From positions 1-5,033 of the forward strand of contig JASIJX010000400.1 of assembly GCA_030049955.1 (NCBI GenBank): 5,033 nucleotides of DNA, read 5' to 3'. The notes under the pieces are model-generated. The model saw only the letters and a program-made list of their open reading frames with translations, was not told the DNA's origin and ran no database searches. Shown here piece by piece: positions 1 through 5,033 of the stretch. How positions within the stretch are numbered: position 1 is the stretch's first letter; the number at the start of each line of letters is the position of its first letter. Made by a program: the position numbers and the translations under genes. The stretch is from Acidobacteriaceae bacterium. Lineage in GTDB: Bacteria; Acidobacteriota; Terriglobia; Terriglobales; Acidobacteriaceae.

Positions 1-1200
1 CGAGGGGCCCCAGGCCAGCGAGAGCGCCTGCACAATGGTGAGCCCCTGCACGGGATCGACCGGGAAACCGCCGGGGCGGATCACGTCGCCAACCACGTAG
101 ACCAGGCCGGCGCGGCTCACCTGCACGGTGTCGCCGGGGTTGAGGTCGGGATTGTGGTCTGAGGCTGTGTCGGTTCCGCTGGGATCGAGGACTACCGGAT
201 GCGGCGTTTTGGGAGCGCCCTGGTGAAAAACGTTGACCAGGCGCCCGGCGCTGGGTGAGAGACCTGACGCGGCAGAGATCAGATCGAGCAGGCGATGGTG
301 GAAGGTGTAGGGATAAACGCCGGGGCGAGCCACTTCGCCGAGCACGCTCACATCCTGACCGGCATAGGCAGTGACGAGCACGGTGACGAGGGGATGCAGA
401 AGCATTCCCTTTGACAGCAGGGCTGCGCCGATGGCGTGCGCAGCAGCTTGCTCATCCATGCCGTTTACGCTCACTTCGCCAATCATCGGGAGCGTGACGG
501 TGCCTGCGGCCGACACGCGAACGGCGGAATGGAATTCAGGCGTATGGTACTCGCTAATGTCGAGAAAGTCGCCGGGTGCGATGGGCGCAGGCATGGGAGA
601 TGAAGATTGTGCAACGGCAAGCGGGGGAATGCCCGCCGCTCCTGGCACGCCGTTCGTCCAGACGGGAGGCACTTCTTTCGGATTGGGAATGTTCCGGTTA
701 TCTCCGGTTTGAGGGATGGAGACCACGCCGCTGGGCAGGCCTGAAGTGTTGGGCGTGGGTGGCTGGGCGTGCAGGCAGGCTCCGGCGACGCAAAGAGCGA
801 AGAGCACAATCGCGGAATTCCCTGCAGAAGGCGAAAGAGATTCGCGAAGAAGCGCAAGGCCGATGGCAATCCAAAGGCCGACGAAGAAAGTAATGGCGAG
901 ATAGAGCGCCAGATCGGGTGCGACGGGCTTGACTGGCTGACGCGCGGGATCGATAACTGAAATGTTGGAGCTGTGCACGCCGGCAGCGAGTCCTGCTTCT
1001 TCGGCTTTTTCTTCCACGCGGAGATAGAGATCGTGGCTGGCGTTTGCTTCCTGGCGCATGAGGGCATACTCGGTTGTAGCCTGGTTCAGCTTCATGCCTT
1101 CGTTGGTCAATTGATCAAGACTCTTGCGAACCAGTTGTTCGCGATCGAGGGCGGTTTGCCAGTTGCTGCGGAAACGCACGATGAGTTTGGCGTCTTCAGC
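1..1200 (-). CDS. PCP C-terminal part continuous with Wza-like OPX export protein (partial, runs off left edge)
   Basis: This frame is open for 400 codons, from the break near 1200 to position 1. Numbering assumes one base restored. Residues 367-460 finish the PCP: a coiled coil, then a GNVR-like stretch (YALMRQEANASHDLYLRV) and the pre-membrane motif VIDPARQPVKPVAPD. Residues about 465-487 are membrane helix two. With no stop, a second hydrophobic segment follows (about 497-512, ending CVAGACLHAQ), then a Pro/Asn-rich linker. The OPX part comprises a Poly_export (PES) domain from about 573 (IAPGDFLDI, VSAAGTVTLPMIGEV), SLBB1 from about 650 (VSVLGEVARPGVY) and SLBB2 from about 733 (VYVVGDVIRPGGF). 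Wza-like proteins form the outer-membrane exit for polysaccharide and dock on PCPs in the periplasm. The product is either a PCP-OPX fusion or an OPX protein translated internally; the 3' end is missing. Without upstream ribosomes entering this frame, the first ATG is at 1095, inside the PCP. Confidence 0.85.
763..816 (-). other. Internal signal-peptide-like segment with possible lipobox
   Basis: Between the PCP second helix and the OPX domains lies SAIVLFALCVAGACLHAQ. The stretch VAGAC fits the loose lipobox pattern, with the Cys codon at 775-777. LHA before Gln could instead be a signal peptidase I site. Wza-family proteins normally start with such a signal, often a lipoprotein one, so this looks like the former N-terminus of a separate OPX protein. 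It lacks a basic n-region just before the core: the nearest Arg is in LLRES, at the end of PCP helix two. The only start-like codon here is the GTG at 805-807, which would give a very short, uncharged signal. Confidence 0.55.
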
Positions 1201-2297
1201 CTGTTTTGCTTGTCGAGGTCCTGCAACTGATGGCTGATTTCGACTACTCGCGGAAAGCTCGGCCCATGTTCGGCGCTGAGTTGCGCCTGCTCCTGCTCCA
1301 AGTCGCTTTGCCGGGCGTGAATCTGCTGCAAGAGCGCCGTGGCAAAGTTGCCGCTTTCTGATTGCAGGCGCGGATCGGAGGCGATGACCATCTCGGGGTC
1401 GCCTTGCGAGGCGGCGCGGTATTCGGCTTCACTCAGGATGCGGTCGGATGTTGCGGCGACGAGCTGGCGGCTGAGCTCGTCGATCTCGAACAGCGCTGCG
1501 GTGTGCTGAGTTTCGCCCGACTGACCGCCGGCGAGGATTTCGGGTGAACTGACGATGCCATGCCGGCTCTCGAAGTCCGCGAGGCGCTGCTGATCACTGT
1601 CGACGCGTGTTTTGAGATCGACAAGCTGGGAGGCAAGCCAGCCGGAGGCCTGGGCCGTGGCCCGCACCTGCGACTCGGTTTCCTGGTCGTTGTAGACGCG
1701 AAGGAGGACATTGACGACGTTGGCGGAGAGCGCTGCATCGCGGCTGCGGAAACGCACTTCGACCAGAAGTGTGCGAGGAAGGCTTAACACGTCGAGGCGG
1801 CGCGAGAAGCGATCGAGAAGCCATGCCTGAGCATCGGGAGCGGGCTGCTCCGGATTGAAACCAGGGAATCGGCGATCGAAGCGGCCGCGGAATCCGGGCG
1901 CCTGGTAGAGGCGGAGTTCCTTGATCACGCGCCACGCGAGCTGGTCGCTGCGCAGAATGCCTGCCAGCGTTTCCTGGGCGATGGGCGCGGAAAGGATGGA
2001 CGATGAGGAAAACGACTCGGAGGACTCCAGGTTGAGCGAAGTGGCTGGGGCGGTGCGCAGTTCAACGCGCGCCACGGCTTCGTACTCGTTGGGAGCGATA
2101 AGGCAGTAAAGCAGGCAGGCAAGGAGCAATCCGCCTTCAGTGAGAAGGATGAATCTGCGACGGCGCCAAAGAGTTTTCCAAAGTTCTCGAAGGGAGGCAG
2201 AGGCGGGACGTTCCGCTGGCGCGGCGCTCCGCACGCGGGCATCACTTAGCGATGCGTTTTCGGCAGCCAAAAGGTCCGGCAAAGGATGGTCCTCCAC
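1107..2297 (-). CDS. Wzz/GumC-type polysaccharide co-polymerase (PCP), N-terminal part, frameshifted
   Basis: Inner-membrane co-polymerase that sets chain length and supports export of a surface polysaccharide. The GTG start at 2297 has GGAG ten bases upstream (2308-2311), and no in-frame ATG, GTG or TTG lies in the preceding 66 bases. Residues 1-48 are cytoplasmic and end in a basic patch (WRRRR). Residues 49-69 form the first membrane helix, followed by the Wzz-type entry APNEYEAVARVEL. Residues about 200-366 are Q/E/L-rich and probably a periplasmic coiled coil. After DLDKQNR (364-366) family likeness stops: the last 30 residues, up to the TGA at 1107, are unlike the family, while the -1 frame from 1200 carries the expected continuation (AEDAKLIVRFRSNW). 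As read, this 396-residue product lacks the GNVR-like region and second membrane helix. It lies 179 bp downstream of the epimerase on the same strand. No tyrosine-kinase domain is seen. Family assignment is firm; function depends on whether the frameshift is real. Confidence 0.85.
   Translation of the reverse strand: MEDHPLPDLLAAENASLSDARVRSAAPAERPASASLRELWKTLWRRRRFILLTEGGLLLACLLYCLIAPNEYEAVARVELRTAPATSLNLESSESFSSSSILSAPIAQETLAGILRSDQLAWRVIKELRLYQAPGFRGRFDRRFPGFNPEQPAPDAQAWLLDRFSRRLDVLSLPRTLLVEVRFRSRDAALSANVVNVLLRVYNDQETESQVRATAQASGWLASQLVDLKTRVDSDQQRLADFESRHGIVSSPEILAGGQSGETQHTAALFEIDELSRQLVAATSDRILSEAEYRAASQGDPEMVIASDPRLQSESGNFATALLQQIHARQSDLEQEQAQLSAEHGPSFPRVVEISHQLQDLDKQNRLKTPNSSCVSAATGKPPSIANNWFARVLIN
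1200..1208 (-). other. Frameshift site in the PCP gene
   Basis: On the coding strand the frame from 2297 reads AAG CAA AAC AGG CTG here. Family-like coding upstream is in that frame, and family-like coding downstream is in the -1 frame (GCT GAA GAC GCC AAA from 1200). Restoring one base gives a smooth join: an A in the AAAA run (1204-1207) yields DKQKQAEDAK, and a G in the GG pair (1200-1201) yields DKQNRAEDAK. The site is either a one-base loss in the gene or an error in a short homopolymer of the assembly. No X XXY YYZ slippery heptamer is present in the upstream frame, so programmed frameshifting is not favoured. Confidence 0.75.
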
Positions 2298-2476
2298 CCC
2301 TAACCATCTCCGCGCCGGCCATTTGGGCCCGATTGCACACAGGTGTGTTGCGGAGACTCCGTCACAAGTGTCGCGAATCGAAGCGGATTTGTTAGTGTTT
2401 CAGGTCACACAAGTAAGTGAGTGGATTTACGGTGGAGGGACACGCGGCGGGCCCACGTTCGATTTCGGTCACGAAT
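2298..2476. other. Non-coding gap between epimerase and PCP genes
   Basis: No gene is visible on either strand in these 179 bases. The gap contains two small perfect inverted repeats, CGGAGACTCCG (2351-2361) and CACACAGGTGTG (2336-2347), and CACAAGT-type words at 2363 and 2408. I see no GC stem with a T run that would act as an intrinsic terminator, and no good -35/-10 pair on the minus strand. The PCP gene may be transcribed from the epimerase promoter or from an unrecognised promoter here. GGAG at 2308-2311 is the probable ribosome binding site for the GTG at 2297. Confidence 0.6.
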
Positions 2477-3436
2477 TCAAGCCGTTTTCCGGTACCACTC
2501 GACGGTGCGGCGAAGACCTTCGCGAAAATCGACTTGGGGCTCGTAGCCCAGCAGGTCGCGCGCCAGGGAGATGTCGGCCAGCGAGTGGCGGATGTCGCCA
2601 GAGCGAGGATCGGCATAGGCTGGATTTCCCTTGTAGCCAGTGAGTTCGCTGAGAATCTGGAAGGTCTGGTTGAGGGTCGCGGCGGTGCCGGTGGCGACGT
2701 TCATGAACTGGCCGGAGACCCTTTCAGCCGGCGCTGACGCAGCAAGCAGATTGGCAGCAACCACGTTGGCGATGAAGGTGAAGTCGCGGCTCTGCTCGCC
2801 GTCGCCATAGATGATAGGTTGCTCGCCGGCGAGCATTTTGCGGCAGAAGATGGCGAGGACGCCGGAATAGTGCGAGGTGGGGTCCTGGTAGGGGCCGAAG
2901 ACGTTGAAGTAGCGCAGCGTGACGGTCTCAAGCCCATAGACATGGGTGAATGCGCGCATGTAATGCTCAGCCGCAAGCTTGGCCACGGCGTATGGGCTTT
3001 GCGGCTGGGGCAGCATCTGCTCATGCTTGGGCAGCGTGGGCGTGTCGCCGTAAACCGACGACGACCCGGCGTAGATGACGCGGCGCACGCCGGCCGCGCG
3101 GGCAGCGTTGAGCAAGTTTACCGTGGCGTCGACGCAGTTTGCGTTGGTCGTAATTGGGTCGGCGACCGAACGCGGAACCGAGGCGAGCGCGGCCTCATGG
3201 AAGACGATCTCGACGCCGGCGCAGGCTTTCTTGCACGTCTCCGGATCGGTCAGGTCGCCCTCAATGAATTCCATCCCTTGCTGGCCGAATTCCATCGCTT
3301 CGAGGCCCGCAAGGTTGGCCCGCTTCCCCGTGATGAGGCTGTCAATGCCGCGGACCGAGTCGCCGCGCGCAACGAGCGCGGCGGCAATCGAGCGGCCGAT
3401 GAAGCCTGCTGCTCCGGTGACGAGATATTGAGCCAA
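2477..3436 (-). CDS. wbpP: UDP-N-acetylhexosamine C4-epimerase, WbpP-like (extended SDR)
   Basis: Predicted cytoplasmic NAD-dependent C4-epimerase interconverting UDP-GlcNAc/UDP-GalNAc or their uronic acids. The 319 residues are shorter than WbpP (341 from memory), which has an N-terminal extension missing here. Seen: the Rossmann motif GAAGFIG (8-14), D32 at the end of strand two, GDLTD (60-64), HEAALASVPRS (80-90), the active-site SSS (125-127), YAVAK (149-153; catalytic Tyr149 and Lys153), RYFNVFGPYQDP (175-186), GDGEQSRDF (211-219) and RHSLADIS near the C-terminus. Ser285 in that last motif aligns with WbpP Ser306, the small pocket residue linked to accepting N-acetylated sugars. The TTG start is forced: an in-frame TGA lies two codons upstream, and GGAG sits six bases before the TTG. 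It is divergent from the dehydrogenase, an expected pathway partner, and upstream of the PCP gene. A GalE- or UDP-GlcA-epimerase-type specificity cannot be excluded without assay. Confidence 0.93.
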   Translation of the reverse strand: MAQYLVTGAAGFIGRSIAAALVARGDSVRGIDSLITGKRANLAGLEAMEFGQQGMEFIEGDLTDPETCKKACAGVEIVFHEAALASVPRSVADPITTNANCVDATVNLLNAARAAGVRRVIYAGSSSVYGDTPTLPKHEQMLPQPQSPYAVAKLAAEHYMRAFTHVYGLETVTLRYFNVFGPYQDPTSHYSGVLAIFCRKMLAGEQPIIYGDGEQSRDFTFIANVVAANLLAASAPAERVSGQFMNVATGTAATLNQTFQILSELTGYKGNPAYADPRSGDIRHSLADISLARDLLGYEPQVDFREGLRRTVEWYRKTA

Positions 3437-3442
3437 GGTTCA

Positions 3443-3446
3443 CTCC
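3443..3446 (-). promoter_or_regulatory. Ribosome binding site of the epimerase (GGAG)
   Basis: GGAG on the minus strand, six bases before the TTG at 3436. Together with the in-frame TGA at 3440-3442, which overlaps the spacer, it fixes the unusual TTG start. Confidence 0.7.
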
Positions 3447-3472
3447 GGATTGCGATGGGCGCTGCTTCCAGA

Positions 3473-3478
3473 ATAATA
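3473..3478 (-). promoter_or_regulatory. Possible -10 element for the epimerase transcript
   Basis: TATTAT on the minus strand matches the sigma-70 -10 consensus at five of six bases. It would give a leader of about 30 bases before the TTG at 3436. The hexamer 17 bases upstream (CAGGTG) is not a recognisable -35, so the call rests on the -10 and its position alone. Confidence 0.35.
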
Positions 3479-3509
3479 CCGTTGTCGAGCGGGCCCACCT
3501 GCCAGGCCA

Positions 3510-3515
3510 TACAAT
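3510..3515 (+). promoter_or_regulatory. Possible -10 element for the dehydrogenase transcript
   Basis: TACAAT matches the sigma-70 -10 consensus at five of six bases. Transcription starting about seven bases downstream would fall at or next to the A of the ATG at 3523, which suggests a leaderless message. No strong -35 is seen 15-19 bases upstream. No Shine-Dalgarno sequence precedes the ATG at a useful distance, which agrees with leaderless initiation but does not prove it. Confidence 0.4.
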
Positions 3516-3522
3516 CTTGCTC

Positions 3523-4887
3523 ATGGGCATGACCGTGAGCACCACCACCGACGAAGCAGGCCGCGCCGAACGGCTGAAGCAGAAGATGCACGCACGCCAG
3601 GCGCGGATCGGCATTATCGGGATGGGGTACGTGGGGCTGCCGCTGGCGCTGTTGTTCAGCCGCGAACGGTTCCGCGTGACCGGCTTCGACATTGCCGCGG
3701 ACAAGGTAACGACGCTCAACAATGGGCGATCGTACATTGTGCGGATTGCACCGGAGGAGATTGAGGAGGCGCAGCGCGCCGGCTTCCGCGCAACTTCGGA
3801 CTACTCGGAGATCGCGCACATGGACGCGGTGATCATCTGCGTGCCCACGCCTCTGGACGAGCACAACCAGCCCGACCTGAGCTATGTGCGCGGCACGGTG
3901 GAGTCGATTGCGCCGCATGTGCGCGAAGACCAGCTCATCGTGCTCGAGAGCACCACCTATCCCGGAACGACGGAAGAGATCGTGGTGCCGCTGCTTGAAG
4001 GCGGCAATCCAGGAGGGTTGAAGGTTGCGCGCAGCAACCAGGAGAAAGATTTGCACGTGGTCTTCTCGCCCGAGCGCGAGAATCCGGGCGACGATTCGGT
4101 GGCCCGGCAGGACATTCCCAAGGTTGTGGGCGGATGCGGGCGCGTGGCGGTGGAACTGGCCTCCGCGATGTACGGCGCGATTTTTCGCCGCGTGGTCCCG
4201 GTCAGCAGCCCGTCAGCAGCGGAGATGACCAAGCTGCTCGAGAACATCTACCGCTGCGTAAACATTGCGCTGGTCAACGAGCTCAAGCAGCTCTGCATGC
4301 GTATGGGCATCGATATCCACGAGGTAATCGAAGCGGCGCGAACCAAACCGTTCGGGTTTCAGCCGTTTTATCCGGGACCGGGCCTGGGCGGGCATTGCAT
4401 CCCCATTGACCCTTTTTATCTATCATGGAAGGCGCGCGAGTTTGATTTCCGCACGCGCTTCATCGAGCTGGCGGGCGAGATCAACACCGCCATGCCCTAC
4501 TTTGTGCTGGAGCAGATTGCAGCCGCGCTGAACCGCAGGCAGAAGGCGCTGAAAGGCGCAAAAGTACTGGTGCTGGGGCTGGCTTACAAGCGCGATGTAG
4601 ATGACCTGCGCGAGTCGCCCTCGCTGACGATCATCGAGCTGCTGCGCGAAAAAGGAGCGCAGGTGGCGTACAACGATCCGTATTTCCCTGCCGTAGGCCG
4701 CGGCCGGCACTACGAACTGAACATGAACTGCGCGCCTATGGACGGCCTCGGCCAATATGACGCCGTTGTGATCGTGACCGATCACACCAGCTATGACTAC
4801 CGCGCCATTGTGGAGCAGTCGCAACTAGTCATCGACACCCGGAATGCGACAAAAGGCATCGAATCGGAGAAGGTTGTGCGCTGTTAG
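3523..4887 (+). CDS. wbpA: UDP-N-acetyl-D-glucosamine 6-dehydrogenase, WbpA-like
   Basis: Cytoplasmic NAD-dependent enzyme of the UDP-glucose/GDP-mannose dehydrogenase family, predicted to oxidise UDP-GlcNAc twice at C6 to UDP-GlcNAcA. The 454 residues are close to the family's usual 430-450. Seen: the Rossmann motif GMGYVG (33-38), CVPTPLDE, ESTTYPGTTE (142-151), FSPERENPGD, EMTKLLENIYR with Lys237 and Asn241, KPFGFQPFYPGPGLGGHC with catalytic Cys292, PIDPFYLSWKARE and, in the C-terminal UDP-binding domain, KRDVDDLRESP (356-366). Motif by motif it resembles Pseudomonas WbpA more than UDP-glucose dehydrogenases. All key residues are present and no disruption is seen. TTG 3517, ATG 3523 and ATG 3529 are all in frame. 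I chose 3523 because TACAAT at 3510-3515 would place the transcript start there; residues 1-26 precede the conserved fold in any case. It ends at TAG 4885-4887. It is divergent from the epimerase, its likely pathway partner. Confidence 0.95.
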   Translation: MGMTVSTTTDEAGRAERLKQKMHARQARIGIIGMGYVGLPLALLFSRERFRVTGFDIAADKVTTLNNGRSYIVRIAPEEIEEAQRAGFRATSDYSEIAHMDAVIICVPTPLDEHNQPDLSYVRGTVESIAPHVREDQLIVLESTTYPGTTEEIVVPLLEGGNPGGLKVARSNQEKDLHVVFSPERENPGDDSVARQDIPKVVGGCGRVAVELASAMYGAIFRRVVPVSSPSAAEMTKLLENIYRCVNIALVNELKQLCMRMGIDIHEVIEAARTKPFGFQPFYPGPGLGGHCIPIDPFYLSWKAREFDFRTRFIELAGEINTAMPYFVLEQIAAALNRRQKALKGAKVLVLGLAYKRDVDDLRESPSLTIIELLREKGAQVAYNDPYFPAVGRGRHYELNMNCAPMDGLGQYDAVVIVTDHTSYDYRAIVEQSQLVIDTRNATKGIESEKVVRC

Positions 4888-5033
4888 TGCGGCCTAACTT
4901 CCCTGCCCCATTACGCGCTGTTCGGCGACGGCCTTCACCCCCATCGTGTATGTTGGTTCTGGTTCGCCCTGATTGGCCTATGATGATGGTCGCTTTCTCA
5001 AGTCCGGCCGAGCCTCAGCATTTTCTGCTCGCA
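4888..5033. other. Tail without a supported gene
   Basis: No terminator with a T run follows the dehydrogenase stop. Three consecutive ATG codons (4980-4988) open a plus-strand frame that reaches the window end (MMMVAFSSPAEPQHFLLA). It could be the start of a next gene, but it has no clear Shine-Dalgarno sequence and is too short to identify. The minus strand shows only a 27-codon frame closed by stops on both sides. Confidence 0.4.

Noticed and set aside
483..1067. Minus-strand open frame (194 codons) overlapping the PCP-OPX junction.
   Set aside because: The overlapping frame carries clear PCP and Poly_export motifs; this one is Pro/Ser-rich without any motif.
1198..1210. Programmed -1 ribosomal frameshifting at the AAAACAGG stretch.
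   Set aside because: In the zero frame the heptamer is G CAA AAC, which does not fit the X XXY YYZ pattern, and I see no obvious downstream stem or upstream Shine-Dalgarno stimulator. A one-base loss explains it more simply.
2447..3498. Ten-base word GCGGGCCCAC at 2447-2456 and 3489-3498, with another GGGCCC near 2326, all in intergenic DNA.
   Set aside because: GGGCCC is expected several times per 5 kb at this base composition, and the flanks share nothing.
2819..3532. Long plus-strand open frame (237 codons) opposite the epimerase.
   Set aside because: It lies antisense to a well-supported SDR epimerase, has no recognisable domain, and is the open antisense frame expected in GC-rich coding DNA.
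3250..4056. Long minus-strand open frame (268 codons) spanning the epimerase start, the divergent promoter and the dehydrogenase 5' part.
   Set aside because: It overlaps two confidently assigned genes, and its translation is rich in Arg and His with no family motif, typical of a shadow frame.
4888..4960. Search for an intrinsic terminator after the dehydrogenase.
   Set aside because: Only short GGCC-type complementarity is present, with no strong stem and no T run.
4894..4974. Minus-strand 27-codon frame ending near 4894 (contains MGVKAVAEQRVMGQGS), possibly the tail of a convergent gene.
   Set aside because: An in-frame TAG lies directly upstream, so no longer gene feeds into it, and there is no start signal.

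Overview
This is a GC-rich (about 60% by eye) chromosomal segment from a Gram-negative (diderm) bacterium, carrying part of an exopolysaccharide or O-antigen-type locus. The periplasmic and outer-membrane export domains imply the outer membrane. The style of the proteins suggests Acidobacteriota (Terriglobia-like). That assignment rests on remembered family resemblance and was not checked by any search.

Layout, left to right. (1) Positions 1-2297, minus strand: a polysaccharide co-polymerase of the Wzz/GumC type (PCP), read from a GTG at 2297. Its frame is broken near 1200-1207 by what looks like one missing base. After the break, the -1 frame continues through the rest of the PCP and its second membrane helix. 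It then runs, with no stop codon, into a signal-peptide-like segment and an outer-membrane polysaccharide export (OPX, Wza-like) protein with a Poly_export domain and two SLBB domains. The frame is still open at the left edge. (2) Positions 2298-2476: a non-coding gap with small palindromes and no convincing promoter or terminator. (3) Positions 2477-3436, minus strand: a complete WbpP-type UDP-N-acetylhexosamine C4-epimerase of the extended SDR family, with a TTG start. (4) Positions 3437-3522: a short divergent promoter region with one -10-like hexamer on each strand. (5) Positions 3523-4887, plus strand: a complete WbpA-type UDP-N-acetylglucosamine 6-dehydrogenase, possibly made from a leaderless mRNA. 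(6) Positions 4888-5033: a tail with no gene I can support.

How the genes fit together: the dehydrogenase would oxidise UDP-GlcNAc to UDP-GlcNAcA, and the epimerase would interconvert the gluco and galacto forms. Together they would supply UDP-GalNAcA or related activated sugars. The PCP and OPX domains would control chain length and carry the finished polymer across the envelope. The most notable points are the in-frame PCP-OPX continuity with an internal signal sequence, and the single frameshift that interrupts it.
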